Positions 45,167 to 53,677 are shown, counted from the first letter of the stretch. The stretch is 64,000 bases of DNA from Acidimicrobiaceae bacterium (GCA_003132205.1 PKWY01000047.1:2690-66689); one strand, 5' to 3'. A program made the numbers and translations. The notes: a model not told the origin generated them from the sequence alone.

Positions 45167-46067
45167 AGTGATTCGGCGACTGAGACCGGAATTCACTCAC
45201 CACGTCGCGCAGCGACGTCTCGAGGGTGATGACCGGTTCCCAGCCCGTCGCGTCGTGGAGCTTCTCGAAGCTTCCCCGCATCACCGGCACCTCGACCGGG
45301 CGCAACAGCGTCGGATCGACGACCAGCTGGACCTCGGGCGCGATCTCCGCGCGAAGGGTGTTCGCGATGTCGCTCAGGGCGGTGTCGATCCCCGAGGCGA
45401 CGTTGTAGGTCTCGCCCGAACGACCATGCATCGTCAGCAGTCGGTAGGCCCTCACGACGTCGCGCACGTCGCTGAAGTCCCGACGCGGCGAGAGGTCGCC
45501 CACGCGAATCTCGCTGCGGCCCTCGTCACGCGCTTCAAAGAGGCGGCTCACGAGGGCGGGAATGACGAACTTCGTCGACTGGCCCGGCCCCACGTGATTG
45601 AAGGGGCGGACGATGATGACGTGCTGTCCCGATTCTCGAACCGCGTCGCGCGCGAAGTGCTCGGCCTCGAGTTTGCTCGAGGAGTAGGGATTCGTTGGCG
45701 CCGTGCGAAAAGTCTCTCGAACGGGAAGGTCCTGCTCGTTCACGATCCCGTAGACGTCGGCTGAGCTGATGAAGACGACCGTCGCCTGGGGTACGACCTG
45801 GCGCGCCGCGTCGAGCAGGTTCTTCGTGCCGAGGACGTTCACTCTCGTGTACTCGCTCGGGTCGGCCCACGAATCTCCGACGTGGGTCAAGGCCGCCAAG
45901 TGGTAGATGACCTCGGGCTGGCTCTCTGCGAGGCAGGGCAGGACGCTCTCCATGCTCGTGACGTCACACTCTCGGTCCGCCGAGGTAACGACGTCACCGC
46001 ACGAATGCAGGTGGTTCTCCAGGTGACGACCAACGAAGCCGCCACCACCGGTGATAAATGCTCGCAT
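45165..46067 (-). CDS. NAD(P)-dependent epimerase/reductase, GDP-4-keto-6-deoxymannose reductase-like
   Basis: A 300-residue extended SDR. It has the Rossmann motif TGGGGFVG (6-13), HLAALTHVGDSWADP, the catalytic Tyr128 and Lys132 in NPYSSSK, and RPFNHVGPGQS followed by RDFSDVRDVVRAY, which are characteristic of RMD-type GDP-4-keto-6-deoxy-D-mannose reductases (GDP-D-rhamnose) and near relatives. The GDP-mannose 4,6-dehydratase needed before it is not in this window. It follows the GT gene by 3 bp and is the last of five genes in an overlapping operon. Confidence 0.82.
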   Translation of the reverse strand: MRAFITGGGGFVGRHLENHLHSCGDVVTSADRECDVTSMESVLPCLAESQPEVIYHLAALTHVGDSWADPSEYTRVNVLGTKNLLDAARQVVPQATVVFISSADVYGIVNEQDLPVRETFRTAPTNPYSSSKLEAEHFARDAVRESGQHVIIVRPFNHVGPGQSTKFVIPALVSRLFEARDEGRSEIRVGDLSPRRDFSDVRDVVRAYRLLTMHGRSGETYNVASGIDTALSDIANTLRAEIAPEVQLVVDPTLLRPVEVPVMRGSFEKLHDATGWEPVITLETSLRDVVSEFRSQSPNH

Positions 46068-46070
46068 CTC

Positions 46071-47192
46071 TTACTCTCCGCTCCGCGCAAGAGTGTAAGC
46101 CACCAGATGCTGCGCGAGCGACGCATCCCACGTGAACCGCTCGGCTCGCTCGCGCGCGGCCTTGGAATGTTGGTCGCGCCGATCGGGACTCATCGCGCAG
46201 CATTGCAGCAACCCCTTCGCGAGTTGCGCGCTGTCGCCCACCGTGACGAGGCTGGCCGCATCGCCGGCGACCTCGGCCATCACGGTATCGCGAGAGGTGA
46301 CGACCGGCGCCCCGCAGGCGAGGGCTTCAAGCACCGGCAGGCCAAAACCCTCTCCCCTCGACGGGTACGCCACGACCCGAGCCTGGCGCAGCAGGGCCGG
46401 CAGCACCTCCTCGTCGACGTAGCCGAGGCGTCGGATGCGCGACGAGGCGGGGTGTCGCGCCAGCGTCTCGTCGAACTCGTTGAGTCCCCAACCCGCCTGG
46501 CCCGCGAGCCAGAGTTCGAGCGAGCTGTCGCTGCTCGCGAGTTCCGCGAACGCTTCGAGCAAGACGTCGAGGCCCTTGCGGGGCTCCACCGTGCCGAGGA
46601 AGAACACGTAGGGCACACCGGTAGCCAGACCGTGCGTGCGAAAGAGTTGCTCGTCGCCCGACGAGTCCGTCGTGAACCTCTCGAGGTCGACGCCGTGGGG
46701 CGCCACGACGACCGGCGCGTGGCGGGGGACGAACTCGTCCAGCTGGCGGGCGGTGAAGTCACTGACGCTGATGAGCACCTTGGCGTGCTCGGCCGAGTAG
46801 TTGATGGCGCGACGGAAGAATGCGACCTTCGAGCGTTCGTGCCACTCCGGATTGGTGAAGAACGTCAGGTCGTGAATGGTCACCACGGTCGGCGTCGAGC
46901 CGCGGTGCGGCATGGTGTAGTGCGGCGCGTGCCATACGTCGGCCCGTCGCGCCGGCTCCGAGGTGCCCAGTCGCCACGCCTCGAAGACGAGCCGCGCAAC
47001 CCTCCTTTCGGGCACGATGGGCGCGAGCGTCGACGCCGGCGACCACCGCGCCCAGCGCCCTGCGTCGTCGCGGCGCGTCACCAGCGTGGACTGAATCCCG
47101 TGTGCGGGAAGTCGCCGCGCCAACTCGGCGACGTAGCGTCCCGCGCCCGCCAAACGAGGCGGCACCGCCGAGACGTCGAGGGCGACCTTCAC
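46071..47192 (-). CDS. GT4-family glycosyltransferase
   Basis: A 373-residue GT-B enzyme: KVALDVSAVPPRLAGAGRYV, VTIHDLTFFTNPEWH, SVSDFTARQLDEFVP, VAPHGVDLERF, FLGTVEPRKGLDVLLEAF and YPSRGEGFGLPVLEALACG with the donor-binding Glu pair of family 4. Most such proteins use GDP-mannose or similar donors. The GTG 47192 overlaps the upstream stop codon (GTGA), which fixes the start; a longer in-frame extension lacks family similarity. Confidence 0.87.
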   Translation of the reverse strand: MKVALDVSAVPPRLAGAGRYVAELARRLPAHGIQSTLVTRRDDAGRWARWSPASTLAPIVPERRVARLVFEAWRLGTSEPARRADVWHAPHYTMPHRGSTPTVVTIHDLTFFTNPEWHERSKVAFFRRAINYSAEHAKVLISVSDFTARQLDEFVPRHAPVVVAPHGVDLERFTTDSSGDEQLFRTHGLATGVPYVFFLGTVEPRKGLDVLLEAFAELASSDSSLELWLAGQAGWGLNEFDETLARHPASSRIRRLGYVDEEVLPALLRQARVVAYPSRGEGFGLPVLEALACGAPVVTSRDTVMAEVAGDAASLVTVGDSAQLAKGLLQCCAMSPDRRDQHSKAARERAERFTWDASLAQHLVAYTLARSGE

Positions 47193-48268
47193 TGCCAGCC
47201 AGCCAGGTGATCGAGCGCGGCGTTTCGCCACGTGAGCGCGGCGACCGAAGCCCGTCGAGCCTCGATCGCCTTCTGATCGGTCTCTTGGCCCAAGGCGTCC
47301 AGCAGTCCTCGGGCGATCGAGGCGACATCGAGGGGATCGACTCGAACGACGGTGTCGTTACCGAGCACGCTCGGCGTCGTCGAGCTCGCCACCACCCTCG
47401 TCCCCGCGTGCAGCGCCTCGACCGGTGGAAGCCCCCAACCTTCCGCGCGCGGCACGTACGCGAGCACCGTGGCGTCGCGGTAGAGCCCGAGCAATGTCGC
47501 GCGCTCCACCATGCCGAGCACGACCGCGTCGGAGGTGCCGACGTCGCCCCACCCCGGGGGACCGACCAGCACAAGCGGACCGAGCTCCGCGTTTCGCGCA
47601 CGAGCGGTGCGGTGCGCCTCGATGAGTCGCTCGAGGTTCTTTCGCGGCTCGCGCGTTCCCGCGTACAAGGTGAAGGGGCCGTTCACCCCGTGCGCCTCCA
47701 GAAGCTCGCGGACCGTCTCGGGTTGCGACGCACCCTGGGTGGCGTCATCGACGCCGAGACGCACCATCCGTATTCGAGAGTCCGCCACCCCGAGCGACGT
47801 CAGACGTTCGCCCAGACCCGGCGACGTGGTGAGGACCCTCAGATCTTCTCTTCGAATGATCAGCTGCAGTCGCTCCTCGTGGAACTTGATCCCCGCCCGG
47901 GTGGACGCCGCGGGCTCGTCGCGCCACATGAGGTCGTGCAGCGCGACCGAGTGGATGGCGTTGGTAGCCCCCCCGCCGAACGGTCCCGCCATCGAGGTGG
48001 CGTGCACCACCGCCGAGTCGCGGGGCACGCCGAGCGCCAGCAGCAACCAGACGCGGGTCAGCACGTTGAGGGGCAGCGGCGCCGGCCTCAGGCGCAGGGG
48101 AAGGCTCGTCACCTCGGCGGGAACGTCGCCGCGGGGCCCCAGACCCACCAGGTCGATGGGCTCGTCGAGCGAAGCGAGGCCCTGCGCGAGACCCCGGACG
48201 TACGTGCCGATGCCCCCGGGCTGGCGGCGGTACAACTGGTCGACGCTGATGGTGATCGTTCGCCTCAT
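47189..48268 (-). CDS. GT4-family glycosyltransferase
   Basis: A 359-residue GT-B enzyme related to the neighbouring one: ISVDQLYRRQPGGIGTYVRG (acceptor-side start), VALHDLMWRDEPAAS, TLYAGTREPRKNLERLIEAH and YVPRAEGWGLPPVEALHAG (donor site). It overlaps both neighbours (ATGA at 48265-48268, GTGA at 47189-47192), so translation is coupled. Two related GT4 genes side by side suggest consecutive additions to the same glycan. Confidence 0.86.
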   Translation of the reverse strand: MRRTITISVDQLYRRQPGGIGTYVRGLAQGLASLDEPIDLVGLGPRGDVPAEVTSLPLRLRPAPLPLNVLTRVWLLLALGVPRDSAVVHATSMAGPFGGGATNAIHSVALHDLMWRDEPAASTRAGIKFHEERLQLIIRREDLRVLTTSPGLGERLTSLGVADSRIRMVRLGVDDATQGASQPETVRELLEAHGVNGPFTLYAGTREPRKNLERLIEAHRTARARNAELGPLVLVGPPGWGDVGTSDAVVLGMVERATLLGLYRDATVLAYVPRAEGWGLPPVEALHAGTRVVASSTTPSVLGNDTVVRVDPLDVASIARGLLDALGQETDQKAIEARRASVAALTWRNAALDHLAGWQ

Positions 48269-49278
48269 TGCCTAGAGCCTCGCACGACGTCGCGGTACAG
48301 CGTCACGTAGGCCCTGGCGGCGGCGGCGGGCGCGAAATCGGCGGAACGCGAGTGGCCCGCCGCGATCATGATGGCCCGTCGCGACTCGTTCGACCAGACG
48401 TCGGGGAGCATGGCCATCACCTCTTCATCGCTCACGACCAGGGCGGCGGCCCCGCCGAGGAGCTCCCGGTTGATATCGGTGGCGAGGGCGACCGTCGGCA
48501 CCCCGGCGCTGAACGCGGCGATCGCGAGCGACGGGAAACGTGCACCATCTGACATGTGAAGCACGACCCGGGCGCGAGCGAGGGCCGCGCGCGCGTCTCG
48601 TCGCGGAAGCACCGTCACGTCGAGGCCGCTCAGCCTGATGCGATGGCCAACGGCGCTGCTCGTGACGGCGATGAGGCGAACGCCGTGACCCTGGGTGAAC
48701 CTCAAGAGATCTGGCGCCAAGGCGAGGAACCTCTGGTCGAGGCCCGTCAAGTTCACGACGAGGTCCTCTCCGTTCGTGGTCACGGCGACCAGGGGAACCG
48801 CGGGCGGCACCACCACCACCTCGCTGCGCTGGAGCTGGAGAACCCTCTGCACCTCGTGGCTCGCGGCGCGACTCGACGCGACGAGGACCGCCCCGCGATC
48901 GACCGCGCGCTGCAGCTGCTTGATTCGTTGGTGCTCGCGGGACTCTCCGCGAAGTGGTCGAAGGTCATCCACCGAGATGATCAACGGGATGGCCTTCGTG
49001 GGCGGCGTGACCAGGCCCGCGACGTGCACCACGTCGACGGGAGGGAGCATCGAGTCGAGCGACGGTCCGAGGCTGCGCCGCCAGAGGGGCGTCCAGAGGA
49101 ATCGGAGCGTCAGTCTCTCCTCGTTGGACGCCACGGGCCGGCTGACGGTGCGAAAACGCACGAGTTCGCACTCCCCGGTGAGGCTCAAGGCGTCGGCGAG
49201 GTCGGTCATGGTGTTGTCGAGTGACTCGAGCGACCCGTCGAGGTCGAGCGCCACTCGCAAGCGTTCCTCGTCGCTCAC
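48265..49278 (-). CDS. Divergent GT-B glycosyltransferase-like protein
   Basis: A 337-residue protein with a GT4-like layout: LRVALDLDGSLESLDNTM, PVDVVHVAGLVTPPTKAIPL, LIISVDDLRPL, VVVVPPAVPLV and SDGARFPSLAIAAFSAGVP in place of the donor-site EGFGLP. The Arg-Lys of the usual ExxK donor segment is not clearly recognisable, so it may be inactive or use another donor. GTG 49278 overlaps the upstream stop codon by GTGA. Third transferase of the operon. Confidence 0.7.
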   Translation of the reverse strand: MSDEERLRVALDLDGSLESLDNTMTDLADALSLTGECELVRFRTVSRPVASNEERLTLRFLWTPLWRRSLGPSLDSMLPPVDVVHVAGLVTPPTKAIPLIISVDDLRPLRGESREHQRIKQLQRAVDRGAVLVASSRAASHEVQRVLQLQRSEVVVVPPAVPLVAVTTNGEDLVVNLTGLDQRFLALAPDLLRFTQGHGVRLIAVTSSAVGHRIRLSGLDVTVLPRRDARAALARARVVLHMSDGARFPSLAIAAFSAGVPTVALATDINRELLGGAAALVVSDEEVMAMLPDVWSNESRRAIMIAAGHSRSADFAPAAAARAYVTLYRDVVRGSRQ

Positions 49279-50087
49279 GAAGCGAGGGCCAGCTTACGGA
49301 CCGCGCTCGTCCAGCCCGGCCACAGTTGCACCGCCCAAGGTCCGAAGTCCACGGTGCTCGTCGCGACGACGCCGATCCCCTCTTCGACGTTGAGCAGCAT
49401 CAAGGCGCCGCTCTGGCCGAAGTGTCCGAAGCTCTCGGGCGGCCAGTCGCCCATCCAGTGTTCCTTCTGCCCCCGCACCTCGGGTCCGAGCCCCCACGGG
49501 CACGGCGAGAACCTTCCAAAGCCCGGCACGATGCCGTCGAGATTGGGAACGTAGGGAGTGATGAAACGATTGCGGGTTTCCTTGGTGATCCCGTCGGGTC
49601 GCAGCCAGGCTTCGGCCAGGCTGCGCATGTCCCGCGTCGATCCCTCGACGCCTGACGAGGGGCGACCGTTCAGCTTCGTGGCGTTCATTCCGAGGGGGCT
49701 GAAGACCCGGTCACGCAACCATTCGGAAGGTTCGTTTTGGTTCATGATCGCGTTCACCGCGTAGTCAATTCCAAAGTTCGAGTAAACGCGCTTGGTCGCG
49801 ACGCCGACAACCGGGTCGTTCTCCTCGAGGCCCAGTCCGCTCGAGTGCGACAAGAGGTTGGCGAGCGTGGCGCCGCGCGGACCAAAGGTTTCAGAGGGCT
49901 GATGGAATCCCCAGTCGACCTCAACGCCGAAGGCGAGCGACACCGCCATCTTGGAGACCGACGCCCACTGGCGCACCTCCTCGAGGTCGCCTTCGGCGGC
50001 GATGGTCTCTGAGAATCCTTCCGTCATGCGGAAAACGATGAAAGAGGGATCGCCGGGCCAGTCGGTTACGAGCGGATCAGTAGTCAC
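49275..50087 (-). CDS. Beta-lactamase-family serine hydrolase (class C fold)
   Basis: A 270-residue protein with the three motifs of the DD-peptidase/class C beta-lactamase fold: SVSK (43-46, nucleophile Ser43), YSN (102-104) and HFGQSG near residue 217. Also typical are LLSHSSGLG and GSTRDMRSLAEAWL. No signal peptide is visible, so it is probably cytoplasmic, unlike true beta-lactamases; an esterase or transacylase role is more likely. It is the first gene of the glycosyltransferase operon (TATCAT ends 8 nt before the GTG 50087) and is divergent from cofD. Confidence 0.82.
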   Translation of the reverse strand: MTTDPLVTDWPGDPSFIVFRMTEGFSETIAAEGDLEEVRQWASVSKMAVSLAFGVEVDWGFHQPSETFGPRGATLANLLSHSSGLGLEENDPVVGVATKRVYSNFGIDYAVNAIMNQNEPSEWLRDRVFSPLGMNATKLNGRPSSGVEGSTRDMRSLAEAWLRPDGITKETRNRFITPYVPNLDGIVPGFGRFSPCPWGLGPEVRGQKEHWMGDWPPESFGHFGQSGALMLLNVEEGIGVVATSTVDFGPWAVQLWPGWTSAVRKLALAS

Positions 50088-50112
50088 AACACTCGATGAT
50101 ACCCAGCGCCCC

Positions 50113-50118
50113 TAAGGT
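50113..50118 (+). promoter_or_regulatory. -10 box, leaderless promoter of cofD-cofE
   Basis: TAAGGT lies 7 nt before the GTG at 50126. Confidence 0.5.
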
Positions 50119-50125
50119 TTCGGAG

Positions 50126-51040
50126 GTGATCACCGTTCTCAGTGGTGGCGTTGGCGCCGCACGACTCCTTCGAGCCCTCAGCGGCGAAATCGAACCACGC
50201 GAGATCTCCGCCATCGTGAACGTGGGCGACGACCTGGTGATGCACGGGCTCACCATCTGCCCCGACCTCGACACCATCTCGTACACGCTCGCGGGGCTCA
50301 ACAACGACCAGCTGGGCTGGGGACTCGCGGGCGAGACGTGGCGGGTCATGGACGAGCTGGCCGGGCTCGGGGGCGCCGCGTGGTTTCGCCTGGGCGATCG
50401 CGACCTGGCGACGCACCTCTACCGCTCGCAGCGACTGAGCGAAGGCGCCACCAAGACCGACGTCACCCGCGAGCTTTGCGAGCACTGGGGCGTCGAGATC
50501 ACCCTGCTACCGGTGACCAATGACGAGATCGCCACCGTCTTCGACACTGAGATCGGCGTACTCAGCTTCCAGGAGTACTTCGTTCGCCACCACCACGGGG
50601 TGGTGGTGAAGGGCGTCTCGGTGCACGGCGTCACCGAATGCTCGCCCACCCACGAGGTCATCAGCGCCCTGGAGAAGAGCACACGCATCGTGATCGCCCC
50701 GTCGAACCCGTTGATCTCAATCGATCCCATCCTCCAGGTGCCCGGCGTCAGCGAGATACTGCGCGAACGAAGAGACGACGTCATCGCGGTGTCCCCGATC
50801 GTCAACGGCGCCGCTCTGAAGGGTCCCGCGGATCGGCTCCTGATCGAACTCGGTCACGAGGCGACGTGCGAAGGGGTCGCCGCCTTCTACCAAGGCATCA
50901 TCGGGACCTTCGTCATCGATGAGGTCGACGCCCGTCACGCCGCGAACATCGAATCTCGTGGTATCAAGGTTCGCGTGACCACCACGATCATGGCCGAGCC
51001 GGAGAACGCCCGGCGCCTCGCGCGGGCGGTGCTCGCGTGA
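50126..51040 (+). CDS. cofD: 2-phospho-L-lactate (or phosphoenolpyruvate) transferase CofD/FbiA
   Basis: A 304-residue enzyme joining the phospho-lactyl/PEP donor to Fo in coenzyme F420 synthesis. Family features are VLSGGVGAARLLRAL at the N-terminus, VNVGDDLVMHGLTICPDLDTI, WFRLGDRDLATHL and APSNPLISIDPIL, followed by SPIVNGAALKGPADRL. GTG 50126 is preferred over ATG 50096 because VITVLSGGVG is the natural N-terminus and a -10 box is 7 nt upstream. Its stop overlaps the cofE start (GTGA). Divergent from the serine hydrolase operon. Confidence 0.93.
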   Translation: MITVLSGGVGAARLLRALSGEIEPREISAIVNVGDDLVMHGLTICPDLDTISYTLAGLNNDQLGWGLAGETWRVMDELAGLGGAAWFRLGDRDLATHLYRSQRLSEGATKTDVTRELCEHWGVEITLLPVTNDEIATVFDTEIGVLSFQEYFVRHHHGVVVKGVSVHGVTECSPTHEVISALEKSTRIVIAPSNPLISIDPILQVPGVSEILRERRDDVIAVSPIVNGAALKGPADRLLIELGHEATCEGVAAFYQGIIGTFVIDEVDARHAANIESRGIKVRVTTTIMAEPENARRLARAVLA

Positions 51041-51747
51041 ACGAGCTTCGCGTCATTCCCGTGCGCGGCGTGGGACCCGTCGTCGGGGGTGACGACCTGG
51101 TGACGCTGCTACTCGACGCGCTCGACGCCCAGGGACTCCCCCTCGAGCACCACGACCTCGTCATCGTGACGAGCAAGGTCGTCTCCAAGTCCGAGGGCCG
51201 TGTCGTCCACTTCGACGGCACCGAAGAGCACAAGATCGCCCTCATCGAGCAGGAAGCCAAACGCGTACTTCGCCGTCGAGGGCCGCTGCGAATCACCGAG
51301 ACCGAGCACGGGTTCATCAACGCCAACGCCGGCATCGACCTCTCCAACACCGTGGAGGGAACCGCGGTGCTGCTGCCCAGGGAGCCCGACCGCTCCGCTC
51401 GGCGCATGCGCGCCGAGATTCGAAGGCGCCGTGACGTCGACGTCGCGGTGGTCGTCACCGACACCTTCGGACGCGTGTGGCGACAAGGGGTCACCGACGT
51501 GGCCCTCGGATCGGCGGGGATCATTCCGGTCCTGGACCTTCGCGGATCAACCGACGCCAACGGACGCCTGCTCGAAGCGACCGAGGTCGCCATCGTCGAC
51601 GAGATCGCGGGCGCCGCGAACCTGGTGCTCGGAAAGGCGATGGGCACGCCCTTCGCCGTGCTTCGCGGCCTCGACGAGTCGTATTTCGGCGAGGGCTCGG
51701 TTAGCCAAGACGTCATTCGTTCCGCGAACGAAGACCTTTTTCGTTAG
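51037..51747 (+). CDS. cofE: Coenzyme F420-0:L-glutamate ligase (CofE)
   Basis: A 236-residue GTP-dependent ligase that adds glutamate to F420-0. IVTSKVVSKSEGR, ETEHGFINANAGIDLSN and VVVTDTFGRVWRQG are conserved active-site motifs. Most actinobacteria fuse this domain to a nitroreductase-like domain in FbiB; this gene encodes only the CofE part, as in archaea. GTG 51037 overlaps the cofD stop. Its stop codon directly abuts the stop of the convergent manC gene (51748), with no intergenic base. Confidence 0.92.
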   Translation: MNELRVIPVRGVGPVVGGDDLVTLLLDALDAQGLPLEHHDLVIVTSKVVSKSEGRVVHFDGTEEHKIALIEQEAKRVLRRRGPLRITETEHGFINANAGIDLSNTVEGTAVLLPREPDRSARRMRAEIRRRRDVDVAVVVTDTFGRVWRQGVTDVALGSAGIIPVLDLRGSTDANGRLLEATEVAIVDEIAGAANLVLGKAMGTPFAVLRGLDESYFGEGSVSQDVIRSANEDLFR

Positions 51748-52773
51748 TTAGACGCCGCCCAGGCGCACGTCACCCGAGAGCTGGGAATGCGCCTCGACGT
51801 GCACGCTGGCCCCCACCACGCAGGTGGCACCCAGGTCTGAAAAGGCGCCGATCACCGCGTGGTGGCCAATGATGGAGAAACGAACCTGGGCGTCGTTCTG
51901 GATCACCACGCCAGGCAGCAGCACCGAATTCTCCAGCACCACGTTCGCCTTCACCACGCAGTTACGATCGACCACGGAGTTGATGAGCGTGGCACTCGGA
52001 TCCACGGTGCTCGAAGGATGAATCCAGCACCCGTCGACGACGTCCTTTACCAGGTGATTCCGGAATCTCCCGAGCAGGAAATCAACATTGGCCTGCAGAA
52101 AGGCCTGCGGAGTGCCGGTGTCCAGCCAGTAGGCGTCGTCGCGCATGGCGTAGAGCGTCCCCTCGGCGGCGAGTTCGGGGAAGGTGTCGCGCTCCACGCT
52201 CACCCGTCCCGTTGGAGCGATTCGATCGAGGACGCTGGGTTCGAAGACGTACGTGCCCGCGTTGATCAGATTGGTCGGCGCCTCGTCACGCGAGGGCTTC
52301 TCGACGAAGGCGATCACGCGTCCATCCGGCGTCGTCGGCACGACGCCGAATCGTGACGGATCATCGACCGCATGCAGGGCGATGGTTGCCTGTGCGCCGT
52401 GGTCGCGGTGGAACTTGATCAGCTTCGTGATGTCGAGATCGGTGATGACGTCGCCGTTCAGTACGAGGAACGTCTCGTCGATCTGCGCGAAGGTCGCGGC
52501 GAAGCGGATCGCTCCCGACGTGTCGAGCGGCTCGGGCTCGACGGCGTAGGTCACGTTCACCCCGCGGATCACGCCGCTCGGGTAGGCCTCGATGAACTGG
52601 TCCGGCAGATACCCGAGCGCCAGCACGGCGTCGGTGATGCCGTGCTCGGAGAGGGCGTCCATGACGCACTCGATCATCGGCACGCCCACGATGGGCAGCA
52701 TCTGCTTCGGCGTCTCGTACGTCAGGGGGCGCAGTCTTGTCCCGACCCCGCCAACGAGGATGACGGACTTCAA
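51748..52773 (-). CDS. Mannose-1-phosphate guanylyltransferase / sugar nucleotidyltransferase
   Basis: A 341-residue enzyme with an N-terminal nucleotidyltransferase domain (VGGVGTRLRPLTYETPKQMLP, the NTP-binding signature; VLNGDVITDLD, metal motif; FVEKPS) and a C-terminal left-handed beta-helix (repeated IHPSSTVDPSATLINSVVDR-type hexads). Of the known types it most resembles GDP-mannose pyrophosphorylase, which fits the phosphomannomutase at 33849, but glucose-1-P thymidylyl or related activity is not excluded. TTG start 52773 is the likely start and lies 2 bp after the upstream stop. Second gene after the membrane protein gene. Confidence 0.83.
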   Translation of the reverse strand: MKSVILVGGVGTRLRPLTYETPKQMLPIVGVPMIECVMDALSEHGITDAVLALGYLPDQFIEAYPSGVIRGVNVTYAVEPEPLDTSGAIRFAATFAQIDETFLVLNGDVITDLDITKLIKFHRDHGAQATIALHAVDDPSRFGVVPTTPDGRVIAFVEKPSRDEAPTNLINAGTYVFEPSVLDRIAPTGRVSVERDTFPELAAEGTLYAMRDDAYWLDTGTPQAFLQANVDFLLGRFRNHLVKDVVDGCWIHPSSTVDPSATLINSVVDRNCVVKANVVLENSVLLPGVVIQNDAQVRFSIIGHHAVIGAFSDLGATCVVGASVHVEAHSQLSGDVRLGGV

Positions 52774-52775
52774 GT

Positions 52776-53561
52776 TCAGCCCTTCGTCGTGGTTGTCGTT
52801 GTCTTCGTCGTGGTGGTGGTGCCCGGCGCGGCGGTCGTCGTGGTCGACGCCGTGGTGGTGGTGGTCGTCGTGCTGGAGCTCGCGACGTCCTTCACCATGT
52901 TGTTGACCGTGATCTGCTGGGGCAGCATCGGAGTCACTCCCTTGGGATCAAAGGCCATGACGACGCGCATCTCCTCGGAGAGCTTGATCGACGACGGGTT
53001 CGTCGTGATGACGGGCGTCTTCTGTCCGAACGAGGTCCAGTAGGCGTACTCGATCTGGCCGGTCTGGCCCGGGTACTTCGACGACTTGGCGCAGGTGGAG
53101 CCGTTGCGGTAGGTCGTTGCCGCGCTGGACTTCGATCCGCTCGGAATCGTCAACTGGGTCGAACTGGCGACCATGCCCGGATACTCGTTCGCGAACTGCG
53201 CGAGGGTGGCGTTGTTCCCGGCGTCAGCAGATGTCACGGGGCTGATCCTCACGACGTTGGCGGCCCGGACGGTGAGGCCGCCGGTGGACGTCGGGTCGGT
53301 GGCGAGGAATGGAAGGTACTTGCCGCACGCCTGGACTGAAAGTCCCGCGTACCAGGTCGTGCCGATCGCGGGGGGAGCCCCCTTGGCCTTCTTGCCCGGG
53401 TGCTGGTAGTCGTAGCGGGCCAGCACGGTCGCCACCAGACCGAGGACGACGATCACGACAAGGATGCCGTAATAGTTCCCCGGACGAGACTTCTTGTAGG
53501 CCTTGCCGCCTCCCGACGACCCGACCCTGCTTACCCATTTACCTGTTGCGCTCTTAGCCAC
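52776..53561 (-). CDS. Single-pass membrane protein with Thr-rich tail, unknown function
   Basis: A 261-residue protein: a basic cytoplasmic N-terminus (VAKSATGKWVSRVG), one membrane helix (about 31-49, YYGILVVIVVLGLVATVLA), an extracytoplasmic domain with paired Cys residues and a C-terminal tail of mostly Thr. No family is recognised. GTG 53561 is chosen because a -10 box sits 7 nt upstream and the TM topology then fits. It precedes the guanylyltransferase gene by 2 bp, so an envelope role is likely. Confidence 0.65.
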   Translation of the reverse strand: MAKSATGKWVSRVGSSGGGKAYKKSRPGNYYGILVVIVVLGLVATVLARYDYQHPGKKAKGAPPAIGTTWYAGLSVQACGKYLPFLATDPTSTGGLTVRAANVVRISPVTSADAGNNATLAQFANEYPGMVASSTQLTIPSGSKSSAATTYRNGSTCAKSSKYPGQTGQIEYAYWTSFGQKTPVITTNPSSIKLSEEMRVVMAFDPKGVTPMLPQQITVNNMVKDVASSSTTTTTTTASTTTTAAPGTTTTTKTTTTTTKG

Positions 53562-53568
53562 GGGGGCA

Positions 53569-53574
53569 ACGCTA
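53569..53574 (-). promoter_or_regulatory. -10 box, leaderless promoter of membrane protein and guanylyltransferase genes
   Basis: TAGCGT (minus strand) lies 7 nt before the GTG at 53561. Confidence 0.5.
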
Positions 53575-53603
53575 CTAAAGAATTGGACCCGGCAGACTCC
53601 GCG

Positions 53604-53677
53604 TAGGGGCGAAGGGACTCGAACCCTCACTGGAGGCGGTTTAAGCGCCCTGCCTCTGCCAATTGGGCTACGCCCCC
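53604..53677 (-). tRNA. tRNA with anticodon UAA (Leu expected), short variable loop
   Basis: A 74-nt tRNA without an encoded CCA. The acceptor stem GGGGGCG pairs with CGCCCCT, the discriminator is A, the D arm is GCC with a 13-22 mismatch, the anticodon stem is GGGCG/CGCCT, and the T arm is GAGGG-TTCGAGT-CCCTT. The anticodon loop is CTTAAAC, giving UAA (53641-53643), which reads the Leu codon UUA. Bacterial leucine tRNAs normally have a long variable arm; here it is five bases (CCAGT). Confidence 0.8.
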
